DNA from: Trinickia soli
GTDB taxonomy: Bacteria; Pseudomonadota; Gammaproteobacteria; Burkholderiales; Burkholderiaceae
DNA: 64,000 nucleotides
NCBI RefSeq assembly: GCF_002879855.1
Contig: NZ_PNYB01000019.1
Coordinates: 38,473 to 102,472, forward strand
Direction of reading: 5' to 3'
Shown here: positions 31,360 through 38,681 of the stretch, piece by piece
Layout of the letters: each line of letters opens with the position of its first letter
How positions within the stretch are numbered: the stretch's first letter is position 1
Made by a program: the position numbers and the translations under genes
The notes under the pieces: model-generated
Seen by the model: only the letters and a program-made list of their open reading frames with translations
The model's database searches: none
What the model was told of the DNA's origin: nothing

Positions 31360-32211
31360 ATGTCTAACTCAACAATTATAGACTGGCCCACCTGGACCGA
31401 ATCGCCGGCCGGGCGTTACGTGCTGGATTGGGAACAAGCGCAGCTCGACAGCGTCGTGTCGAATATATTCGGCTACCACGCGCTGCAGCTTGGCCTGCCG
31501 CGACTCGACGCCCTGCGCGAGAACCGCATGCCGTGCCGCGCGCTCGTGCTCGATGCCGCGAGCGGCGCCAGCGCGCCCTACACGTGCCCGCCGGGCTCGC
31601 CGGACTCGCCGCAGCCGTTTGCGCCGGGGCTGGGGCTCGCCGGGGCTCAGGCGCCCTACGCGCCCGCCGGGCGCACGACGCTTTGGTGCGATCTGCTCGA
31701 TCTGCCGTTTGAGGCGCAGAGCGTGGATCTGCTCGTGATGCCTCATACGCTGGAATTCACGCGCGATCCTCACCGACTCCTGCGGGAAGCCGAGCGCGTG
31801 CTCGTGCCCGAAGGTCAACTCGTCATTCTGGGCTTCAATTCGTTGAGCCTGTGGGGCGCGCGTCAGGCGTTCGGCAAGATGACGGGACGCCCGTTCGTGC
31901 CGGCCGCACACGACCTGATCGCATTCACGCGAATCAAGGATTGGATCAAATTGCTCGGATTCGAACTTGAACGCGGGCGCTTCGGCTGCTATCGTCCGCC
32001 CCTCGCTCGCGAAAACTGGCTCGAGCGGTTCGCTTTCATGGAGGCGGCCGGCGATCGCTGGTGGGCGATTTTTGGCGCGGCCTATATGGTCACCGCGGTC
32101 AAACGCGTACGCGGTATGCGGCTCGTCGGCCGGATCAAGGCGAAGAAGCCCGTGCTGGCACCCGGCCTTGCGCCGGCGGCGACGCACCAAACACCTAACC
32201 CGAGAGTATGA
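31360..32211 (+). CDS. YafS-type SAM-dependent methyltransferase
   Basis: 283 residues from ATG 31360. The class I methyltransferase fold is recognisable but motif I is unusual ([16 protein letters not shown] instead of a GxGxG loop), followed by a Pro/Gly/Ala-rich insert. [44 protein letters not shown] covers motifs II-III, with the usual HxLEF. Position between gloB and rnhA-dnaQ matches E. coli yafS. Substrate is unknown. Its stop overlaps the rnhA leader, with GTG two bases on, so the two are probably co-translated. Confidence 0.8.
   Translation: MSNSTIIDWPTWTESPAGRYVLDWEQAQLDSVVSNIFGYHALQLGLPRLDALRENRMPCRALVLDAASGASAPYTCPPGSPDSPQPFAPGLGLAGAQAPYAPAGRTTLWCDLLDLPFEAQSVDLLVMPHTLEFTRDPHRLLREAERVLVPEGQLVILGFNSLSLWGARQAFGKMTGRPFVPAAHDLIAFTRIKDWIKLLGFELERGRFGCYRPPLARENWLERFAFMEAAGDRWWAIFGAAYMVTAVKRVRGMRLVGRIKAKKPVLAPGLAPAATHQTPNPRV
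31375..31380 (-). promoter_or_regulatory. Candidate gloB -10 box inside the yafS coding start
   Basis: A perfect TATAAT on the minus strand lies 35 bases before the gloB ATG, within codons 6-7 of the divergent methyltransferase gene. No good -35 is seen. Confidence 0.45.
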
Positions 32212-32212
32212 A

Positions 32213-32659
32213 GTGACGCCCGAATTCATCGAAATCTTTACCGACGGCGCTTGCAAAGGCAATCCAGGCCCTGGCGGATGGGGCGCCCTGCTTCGCTACG
32301 GCACGCAGGAAAAGGAGCTGTTCGGCGGCGAGGCGAACACGACCAACAACCGCATGGAACTGATGGCCGTCATCGGTGCGCTCGAAGCGTTGAAGCGGCC
32401 CTGCAAGGCGACCGTTCACACCGATTCGCAGTATGTCCAAAAGGGCATCAGCGAGTGGATTCATGGCTGGAAGAAGAAGAATTGGATGACCGCGGCGAAA
32501 ACGCCCGTGAAAAACGCCGATCTTTGGAAGCGTCTGGACGAACTGGCGGCCCTGCATCAAATCGAATGGCGCTGGGTGAAGGGTCACGCGGGCCATCCGG
32601 AAAACGAGCGCGCCGACGCGCTCGCGAACCGCGGCGTCAGCGCACTCGCCGAAGGCTGA
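32213..32659 (+). CDS. rnhA: Ribonuclease HI
   Basis: 148 residues from GTG 32213, one base after the yafS stop. It cleaves RNA in RNA-DNA hybrids. The four catalytic acids are visible in [32 protein letters not shown] and ENERADALA, with the basic handle [12 protein letters not shown]. It overlaps the control zone of dnaQ, the next gene, which starts 85 bases later in the same direction; in E. coli the two are divergent. Confidence 0.96.
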   Translation: MTPEFIEIFTDGACKGNPGPGGWGALLRYGTQEKELFGGEANTTNNRMELMAVIGALEALKRPCKATVHTDSQYVQKGISEWIHGWKKKNWMTAAKTPVKNADLWKRLDELAALHQIEWRWVKGHAGHPENERADALANRGVSALAEG

Positions 32660-32744
32660 CCTGTCTCTCTTGCCGCGCGCCTTCGCTGCGCGCGCGGTTA
32701 GTCGCACCGTATTGCACTTGCTCACGCACGAGACCAACCCATCT

Positions 32745-33500
32745 ATGCGTCAAATCGTTCTCGATACCGAAACCACCGGCCTTAACGCGCGCACGGGCGA
32801 TCGCATCATCGAAATCGGTGGCGTCGAACTCATCAATCGCCGGCTCACAGGCAACAATCTGCACTTCTACGTCAACCCCGAACGGGACAGCGACCCGGGC
32901 GCGCTGGCTGTGCATGGATTGACGACGGAGTTTTTGAGCGACAAGCCGAAGTTCGCCGAAATCGTCGATGAATTGCGCGACTACTTGCGCGACGCCGAAC
33001 TGATCATTCATAACGCGCCGTTCGATCTCGGCTTCATGGAGGCCGAATTTGCGCTGCTCGGGTTGCCGCCGTTCAGCCAGCACTATGGCGGCGTGATCGA
33101 CACGCTCGTGCAGGCGAAGGCGATGTTCCCCGGCAAGCGCAATTCGCTCGATGCGCTCTGCGACCGCTTCGGCATCAGCAACGCGCATCGGACGTTGCAC
33201 GGCGCACTGCTCGACTCGGAATTGCTGGCCGAGGTGTATCTGGCGATGACGCGTGGGCAGGAAAGCCTCGTCATCGACATGCTCGGCGAATCGCCGACGC
33301 ACCACGCTCAGACCGCTACGCGCAAGACGATGTCGTTCGAGGGATTGGCGTTGCCGGTGCTGGCCGCCGACGCGGGCGAATTGCAGGCACACGAGGCTGT
33401 GCTTGATGATCTCGACAAAGCAATCAAAGGCACGAGCATCTGGCGCCAGGAGCCCGCCCCCGAAACGGCTGCCGATACCGCTAGCGCGCAGGCTGCATAA
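32745..33500 (+). CDS. dnaQ: DNA polymerase III epsilon subunit (3'-5' exonuclease)
   Basis: 251 residues from ATG 32745. It is the proofreading subunit of the replicative polymerase. ExoI is IVLDTETTGLN, ExoII IIHNAPFDLGFM, and ExoIII-epsilon HRTLHGALLDSELLAEVY with the catalytic His and Asp. The C-terminal tail that binds the polymerase alpha subunit is variable. It lies downstream of rnhA and upstream of tRNA-Val. Confidence 0.96.
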   Translation: MRQIVLDTETTGLNARTGDRIIEIGGVELINRRLTGNNLHFYVNPERDSDPGALAVHGLTTEFLSDKPKFAEIVDELRDYLRDAELIIHNAPFDLGFMEAEFALLGLPPFSQHYGGVIDTLVQAKAMFPGKRNSLDALCDRFGISNAHRTLHGALLDSELLAEVYLAMTRGQESLVIDMLGESPTHHAQTATRKTMSFEGLALPVLAADAGELQAHEAVLDDLDKAIKGTSIWRQEPAPETAADTASAQAA

Positions 33501-33548
33501 AAATTGCTTTACGAACGCGCGAGCGTCTGACATAATTCGAGGCTCTTC

Positions 33549-33623
33549 GGGTGGTTAGCTCAGCGGTAGAGCACTGCCTTCACACGGCAGGGGTCACTGG
33601 TTCGATCCCAGTACTACCCACCA
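33549..33623 (+). tRNA. tRNA-Val (CAC)
   Basis: 75 nt with CCA encoded. Acceptor GGGTGGT pairs with ACTACCC (one G-T pair). The anticodon stem CTGCC/GGCAG encloses the loop TTCACAC, giving anticodon CAC for the GUG codon. The T arm is GGTTCGATCCC. Confidence 0.94.
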
Positions 33624-33654
33624 GATTCATGGGTACGTTGGAAGCCCGAAGAAC

Positions 33655-33687
33655 AAAGGCCCTCTGGCGAAAGCCGAGGGCCTTTTT
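33655..33687 (+). terminator. Terminator after tRNA-Val
   Basis: AAAGGCCCTC (33655-33664) pairs with GAGGGCCTTT and runs into a T-tract ending at 33687. It closes the tRNA transcript, and possibly rnhA-dnaQ-tRNA as one unit. Confidence 0.9.
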
Positions 33688-33823
33688 CATTTCTGCGCGC
33701 ACACTTTGTGCTGTGCGGCATTTCGAGTCGCGCCGAATCCCGCACGAGTCCTACGGTCTCCCCCAACACTTCAGTCATACGCTCATTACGCGACGCGCTC
33801 GATATCTCGTTGAATTTTAATGA

Positions 33824-33864
33824 TTTTCCGTGCAACATTCAGAAATGACTTTTTTCACGGAAAA
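33824..33864. repeat. Inverted repeat just upstream of the orphan nucleotidyltransferase start
   Basis: TTTTCCGTG (33824-33832) and CACGGAAAA (33856-33864) are perfect complements with a 23-base spacer. The right arm covers the ribosome-site position 3 bases before ATG 33868. It could be an operator or an RNA stem masking the start. Confidence 0.75.
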
Positions 33865-33867
33865 AAT

Positions 33868-34902
33868 ATGGATGAACCTCAGATCACGCCCCTGTCCGGT
33901 AACGCGAGCCGCCAGTACATCGACGCCTGCGCCGCATTCCGTGCGCTCGGGCAGGCCCGCAAGGATGCGGAGGCCGTGCGCGGCGTCATGTATTGGCGGG
34001 AACAAAACGGCACCGAATATCTGATCCGCCAAACGGGCAGGAACAAGCAAACCAGTCTTGGGCGGCGATCCGAAGAGACCGAAGCAATCCACCAGAATTT
34101 CGTGCAGAGGAAGGTCATAGCCGAAGCCAGACTGAACAAACTCGAAATCACAGTCGCCGAGCATGAACGGATGAATCGCGCGCTGCGCGTCGGCCGCGCC
34201 CCCCGCATGTTGACCCGAATTCTCAATGGCCTGGAAACATGGGGCCTCGCCGAGTATTTCCGTGTAATTGGCACCCATGCGCTGTATGCCTACGAGGCGG
34301 AAGCCGGGGTACGTTTCGATGAACCGGATGCGATGGCGACGAAGGACGTTGACCTCCTATGGGACACAAGGAAGCGCTTGCAATTCGTGGCTCAAATGAA
34401 CGTGCTGGACTCGACGTTGCTCGGTCTATTGCAGAAGATCGATCCGACCTTTCAGCTATCGGAAGAAGATCGCTTCACAGCCGTTAACGCGGACGCTTTT
34501 CAGATCGACATTATCCGCCGCGAAGCCAAAGAGGGGGACGATCACCCTCTGCCCCTTACTGAAGGCCGAGGAGAAGAGTTCTTCGCGGTACAGGCATTAC
34601 GTGCAGGCCGCTTGTTGAGTGCAAAGCCCTTCTCCACCATCATTGTGGACGACCTGGGGCATATGGCGCGTATGACGACCGTCGCGCCGATGGACTTTGT
34701 CGTATTCAAAGAATGGATGTCAGCCCAGGAGAGTCGCGAGATGATCAAGCGCCGACGTGATGCTTTGCAAGCCGCGCTTGTGCGCCAACTCGTGACTGAA
34801 TTCTTACCTCAATGGAAGACGCCGGACCCGCGGCCTGTTGACGCCGTAGAGACAGCCAAGGGTGATGCGAAACAGACGCCTACCCCAGGGCGCGACACAT
34901 AA
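33868..34902 (+). CDS. GSU2403-family nucleotidyltransferase-fold protein
   Basis: 344 residues from ATG 33868; the open frame begins 16 codons earlier at 33820, inside the inverted repeat region. The match is to the NTP_transf_8/GSU2403 group of nucleotidyltransferase folds: VIGTHALYAYEAEAGVRF (GS-like motif reduced to GT), ATKDVDLLWDTRKR (the paired acids DVD), AFQIDIIRRE, and a late segment PMDFVVFKEWMSAQ. The N-terminal 100 residues are helical with basic stretches. Members are poorly characterised. It stands alone between tRNA-Val and the catalase gene, with no visible antitoxin or mobility gene. Base composition looks somewhat less GC-rich than its neighbours, suggesting acquisition. 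Confidence 0.75.
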   Translation: MDEPQITPLSGNASRQYIDACAAFRALGQARKDAEAVRGVMYWREQNGTEYLIRQTGRNKQTSLGRRSEETEAIHQNFVQRKVIAEARLNKLEITVAEHERMNRALRVGRAPRMLTRILNGLETWGLAEYFRVIGTHALYAYEAEAGVRFDEPDAMATKDVDLLWDTRKRLQFVAQMNVLDSTLLGLLQKIDPTFQLSEEDRFTAVNADAFQIDIIRREAKEGDDHPLPLTEGRGEEFFAVQALRAGRLLSAKPFSTIIVDDLGHMARMTTVAPMDFVVFKEWMSAQESREMIKRRRDALQAALVRQLVTEFLPQWKTPDPRPVDAVETAKGDAKQTPTPGRDT

Positions 34903-35217
34903 GCTATCCCTTCGCCGGCGAAGAGGCAATGAAGGCGTGGCTCAGAGACTTAGCGTCGACAACTACATGGCGAGGCAGGAACTTCTCGATAGTGCGATTT
35001 CGGTCGTTGCATCCTCCAGGTGATCGACATCAGCAGAGCGCGGAGGCTTGCCGTCGGGCAACATCTAGCCGGCTGCCCTTGCCCTGCGCCGGACCGCCGC
35101 CTGCCACAAACTGCAGGCGCGGCCCGGATGGCGCCACGCAGGTGGCACAGCAAACCTACCAGCGTCAACGCCGGCGCGAATCTATCGCGCCATTCGTAGG
35201 ATCCACCCCTTTTGCAC
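34903..35217. other. Non-coding gap between convergent genes
   Basis: The gap holds a short hairpin, CGCCTGC (35098-35104) with GCAGGCG (35113-35119), without a T-run. Open frames on both strands are unrecognisable and lack ribosome sites. It could be a decayed remnant, but I see no family signature. Confidence 0.5.
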
Positions 35218-36108
35218 TCACTCCGCCAGCCCGTTTGCTCCCGGCTCGGCCGCACCCAGCTCCGCGCCCGTCTCGGGATCATGCGTACGATCCGACTTCA
35301 ACCGTCGCTTCATCTCGTCGAGCGTCGTGCGTTCCTTCTCGCTCAACTGCACCGCCGCCGAGCCGTCGCCGCCATCGACCGGAATCGGCGGATCGTCGAC
35401 GAGTTCCAAGCCACGCCCTTCGTTCCAGGGCCCGCGCTCAGGCGGCGCACCATGCGACATCTTGTAGTACGCATCGGCGTACTCGGGCACAGGCGCAAGC
35501 TTGCCCGGCGGGAAATTCGCCGTAATCGAATACAGCGCCTTCTCGAACGACTTCTGGTGCGACACTTCGCGCGTCATCAAAAAGCCCAGCGCTTCTCGCA
35601 CGCCAGGGTCATCCGACACATTGATGAGCCGCTCGTAGATGATCTTGGCCCGCGCTTCGGCCGCGATGTTCGAGCGCAAGTCCGCCGTCGGCTCGCCAAT
35701 CGTGTCGATATAAGCCGCAGTCCATGGCACGCCCGCCGAATTCGTCAGCGGTGCGCCAGCGCCGAATAGCACCTGCGTCACATGGCTGTCGTTACCGGCC
35801 CCGTTCAATTTGCGGTACAGCTCCGCTTGCGCATCGACCGCTTCCGCCAACTCCCCCTTCGCGCCGCGATTGAGCATCGCGACGATCGAGCCGATGATCT
35901 CCAGGTGGCTCAACTCCTCGGTCGCGATGTCGAACAACATGTCCTTGCGCCCCGGATCCTCCTCAGTGATCGCCTGCGTGAAGTAACGCATCGCCGCCGC
36001 CAATTCGCCCTGCGGCCCGCCGAACTGCTCCAGCAACAAATTCGCCAATCCCGGATCGGTGCTGCCAACGCGAACCGTGTACTGCAACCGCTTGTTATGC
36101 ACGAACAT
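35218..36108 (-). CDS. Manganese catalase
   Basis: 296 residues from ATG 36108, with the ribosome site AAAGGGGG upstream. It is a ferritin-like di-manganese catalase that breaks down hydrogen peroxide without heme. The metal ligands are visible in order: Glu in PQGELAAAMRY, Glu and His in ATEELSHLEIIG, Glu in AAEARAKIIYERL, and His in TREVSHQKSF. The C-terminal part (YYKMSHG, GPWNEG, DGGDGSAAV) matches long Mn-catalases. It is divergent from the PadR regulator, with 176 bases between. Because it avoids heme and uses manganese, control by a metal-responsive regulator is plausible. Confidence 0.92.
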   Translation of the reverse strand: MFVHNKRLQYTVRVGSTDPGLANLLLEQFGGPQGELAAAMRYFTQAITEEDPGRKDMLFDIATEELSHLEIIGSIVAMLNRGAKGELAEAVDAQAELYRKLNGAGNDSHVTQVLFGAGAPLTNSAGVPWTAAYIDTIGEPTADLRSNIAAEARAKIIYERLINVSDDPGVREALGFLMTREVSHQKSFEKALYSITANFPPGKLAPVPEYADAYYKMSHGAPPERGPWNEGRGLELVDDPPIPVDGGDGSAAVQLSEKERTTLDEMKRRLKSDRTHDPETGAELGAAEPGANGLAE

Positions 36109-36214
36109 GGGACCCCCTTTGCGTGGTCGTGGATGAAGGCATTGCCGTCCCGGCTTCGTGCGCAACGACCGTTCCAGTCCCCCCTCGCTTGCCGCCATCC
36201 CACGCAGTCTGTCC

Positions 36215-36243
36215 TTGACTTACTATCTTTAGATATATATCTT
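36215..36243 (+). promoter_or_regulatory. Likely promoter of the PadR gene
   Basis: TTGACT (36215-36220) and TATCTT (36238-36243) are separated by exactly 17 bases, about 40 bases before the PadR ATG. The two operator copies cover the spacer and the -10. Confidence 0.6.
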
Positions 36244-36249
36244 TAGATA
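36224..36249. promoter_or_regulatory. Tandem PadR-type operator
   Basis: TATCTTTAGATA occurs twice, at 36224-36235 and 36238-36249, with a period of 14. Each copy is an inverted repeat TATCT-TT-AGATA. It overlays the padR promoter in the region shared with the Mn-catalase gene, as expected for autorepression and joint control. Confidence 0.75.
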
Positions 36250-36284
36250 CACATTCACCGTTCCACCTGCTCAAGGGGGCTCAC

Positions 36285-37154
36285 ATGCGTCACCGTCTTC
36301 ATGACTTCCATCGCGATTCCGACTTTCACGAGTCGCACCACGAACATGGCCATGCGCACACTGCTCAGCACGACAGCGCGCATGACTTCGGGCATTGGTA
36401 CGGGCGTTGCCGTGACGCCTCCGCGCGCCACGACTTCTTTCACGGTCACGAGCGAAACCATCGCGCGCGTCACGGAGAACCCTCGTTTCTTCACGAGCTA
36501 TGGCATGCGATCGGCCGTCACCGGCATCGTCACGGTAGCGGCGGTCCCTTCTGGGGCGGCCATGGCGACCGGGGATTCGGCGACGACGACAGCTTCACGC
36601 GCGGCCGCAAGTTCAGCGGCGACGATCTGCAACTCATGTTGCTCGCGCTGATTGCCGAGGCGCCGCGACACGGCTATGAGCTCATCAAGGCGCTCGAGAC
36701 GCGTTCGAACGGGTTCTATGCGCCAAGTCCCGGGATGGTCTATCCTGCGCTGACCTTTCTCGAAGAACTCGGCTTCGTTACCGTTCAGCAAGAAGGGAAC
36801 CGCAAGCGCTACGAAATTGCGGAGGCCGGCCGCGCGCATCTCGCCGCCAATCGGGATCAGGTCGACATGATTCTCGCCAAGCTCAGCTACGTCGCGCACA
36901 AGATGGAGTCGATGCGGCGTGCGTATGCGGCCGATGCGGAGGCCGATGACGAGTCAGGCGCGTTCGGTCGCCAGGCAGGCAGTTGGCATCCGAGGCTGCG
37001 CCAGGCGCGCTATGCGCTAAAGCTCGCGCTACTCAGGCGGATCGATGCCGATGAAACGGAGCAACAGCGCGTTGCCGATATTTTGCTGCGCGCCGCCGCC
37101 GAAATCGAAGCCAAGCCGGCAGCAGGTCCGGCGCCGCAGGGCGCGCCAGCGTAA
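36285..37154 (+). CDS. PadR-family regulator with histidine-rich N terminus (YqjI-like)
   Basis: 289 residues from ATG 36285, with AAGGGGG upstream. The first 93 residues contain 23 histidines (HESHHEHGHAHTAQHD among others), a likely metal-binding region. Residues 112-185 are the PadR winged helix: LMLLALIAEAPRHGYELIKA, YAPSPGMVYPALTFLEELG and RKRYEIAEAG. A helical dimerisation tail follows. E. coli YqjI has the same plan (His-rich N terminus, PadR core) and is a nickel-sensitive repressor. Metal identity here is unknown. Two operator-like repeats lie 36-61 bases upstream, and the Mn-catalase gene diverges from it. Confidence 0.88.
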   Translation: MRHRLHDFHRDSDFHESHHEHGHAHTAQHDSAHDFGHWYGRCRDASARHDFFHGHERNHRARHGEPSFLHELWHAIGRHRHRHGSGGPFWGGHGDRGFGDDDSFTRGRKFSGDDLQLMLLALIAEAPRHGYELIKALETRSNGFYAPSPGMVYPALTFLEELGFVTVQQEGNRKRYEIAEAGRAHLAANRDQVDMILAKLSYVAHKMESMRRAYAADAEADDESGAFGRQAGSWHPRLRQARYALKLALLRRIDADETEQQRVADILLRAAAEIEAKPAAGPAPQGAPA

Positions 37155-37305
37155 TCAGGAAGGAACCACAGCAGGGACGAACGACCGCGCGAGCCGTAAC
37201 GGGAGGGACTTCGCGCGCGTCAAGCAAGACGACGGCTCACTGCCGGCTGCCTTTCGGAGATTCCGCTCCCGGCAGCACCCTACACGTACAAGGATTCGAA
37301 TAACT

Positions 37306-38577
37306 ATGTATGCAATGCCCTTGGCGCGCGAGCGGCGTCTGATATGGCTGCTCGCGCTCGTGCAGTTCACGCTCATCATGGATTTCATGGTCATGATGCC
37401 GCTCGGCCCGCAGATCATGAGCGCTTTTCAGATCTCGCCCGCGAAATTTGCAACGGCCGTCTCGGCTTATTCGTGGTGCTCCGGGCTGTCCGCGCTGCTT
37501 GCTGCCACCTACATCGATCGCTTCGACCGTCGCAAGCTGCTGCTCGCGGCCTATCTGATGTTCGCACTCTCGAACGTCGCATGCGCGTGCGCCACAAGCT
37601 ATCCGCTGTTGCTCGCCAGCCGCGCCTTCGCCGGCGTCACGGGCGGCGTGCTCGGCGCCGGCGTGATGGCGATCGTCGCCGACGTTGTGCCCGTCGCGCG
37701 GCGCGGTACGGCCAGCGGCATCATCATGACCGGTTTCTCGATGGCCGCCATCGCAGGTGTGCCGGCAGGCGTTCTGCTCGGCGCGCACTTCCATTGGTCA
37801 GCGCCATTCTGGTTGCTGGCGGCGCTCACCGTGACGATCGCGCTCGCCACCTCGCGCATCGTGCCCTCGCTCGGCGAGCATCTGGCCCAGCGCGCGCCGT
37901 CGCTCGCACAAACGCTGCCCGCCCTCGTGCACCTCGTGACGTTTCCCCGTCATGCGCGCGCGCTCGCACTGACGTTTTTGATCATGCTCGCGCATATGCT
38001 CGTGATCCCGTTCATTTCGCCGATGCTCGTGGCCAATCACGGCGTCAGACCAGATCAGATTTCCCTGCTCTATATGGCAGGTGGCGCGGCAACGCTGTTT
38101 ACGTCGCGCGCGGTCGGCAGGCTCGCCGACCGGACCGGGCATCGCCGCATATTCCGCCTCTTCGGCGCGTTGGCACTGGGGCCCGTGCTCGCCGTCACCC
38201 ACTTGCCCAACCTGCCGTTCTGGATCATGGTCCCCGGCTTCGCGCTGTTCATGATCATTTCGTCGGCACGCATCGTTCCCCTGCAGGCGATCTTGTCGAC
38301 CGTGCCCGACAGCAGGCATCGCGGCGCCTTCCTCAGCGCAAACGGCGCCGTGCAGGCGCTCGGCACGGGCTGCGGCGCGTGGCTCGGCGGGCTCATGTTG
38401 TCCACGGACGCCGCGGGACACATCCTCGGCTACGGCCTGAACGGCTGGGTGTCCGTGGCGCTGGCGTCGCTCGCGCTCGTATGGGTCGGATGGGTGAGCA
38501 GCGCCGGCGCGCAACGCACGGATGCAAGCGCGCCCGCACCGCAAGCGGTTACGCCGGATCTGGCTGGCGAGGCGTGA
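37306..38577 (+). CDS. MFS transporter (drug/sugar-efflux-like)
   Basis: 423 residues from ATG 37306, with AAGGA further upstream than usual; the longer open frame before it overlaps padR and is unlikely. There are twelve membrane helices. The first helices read LIWLLALVQFTLIMDFMVMMPLGPQIM, with the acidic Asp typical of proton-coupled efflux pumps. The motif A region is TYIDRFDRRKLLLAAY, and a second copy after the central loop is GRLADRTGHRRIFRLFG. Substrate is unknown. It follows padR by 151 bases and converges on uvrA. Confidence 0.85.
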   Translation: MYAMPLARERRLIWLLALVQFTLIMDFMVMMPLGPQIMSAFQISPAKFATAVSAYSWCSGLSALLAATYIDRFDRRKLLLAAYLMFALSNVACACATSYPLLLASRAFAGVTGGVLGAGVMAIVADVVPVARRGTASGIIMTGFSMAAIAGVPAGVLLGAHFHWSAPFWLLAALTVTIALATSRIVPSLGEHLAQRAPSLAQTLPALVHLVTFPRHARALALTFLIMLAHMLVIPFISPMLVANHGVRPDQISLLYMAGGAATLFTSRAVGRLADRTGHRRIFRLFGALALGPVLAVTHLPNLPFWIMVPGFALFMIISSARIVPLQAILSTVPDSRHRGAFLSANGAVQALGTGCGAWLGGLMLSTDAAGHILGYGLNGWVSVALASLALVWVGWVSSAGAQRTDASAPAPQAVTPDLAGEA

Positions 38578-38647
38578 GCGTCGCGAGACGAGCGGGCCCG
38601 CAGCGCTCGGTGTCCGCTCGCAATGAGCGTCGATTTGAGAGCCGGTT

Positions 38648-38673
38648 CGGGCGCTGCGCCGTCGCAGCGCCCG
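38648..38673. terminator. Hairpin between convergent MFS and uvrA genes
   Basis: CGGGCGCTGCG (38648-38658) pairs perfectly with CGCAGCGCCCG (38663-38673) around a 4-base loop. GTCTTCGTT follows on the plus strand. It may terminate both genes. Confidence 0.6.
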
Positions 38674-38681
38674 GTCTTCGT

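Noticed and set aside
33549..34902. tRNA-Val as an integration site for the orphan nucleotidyltransferase
   Set aside because: I found no repeat of the tRNA 3' end downstream and no integrase or transposase, so there is no evidence of an element.
34929..35525. A 198-codon plus-strand frame between the nucleotidyltransferase and the catalase
   Set aside because: It runs through the catalase 3' end in antisense, has no ribosome site, and its sequence is Arg/Pro/Ser-rich without a recognisable domain.
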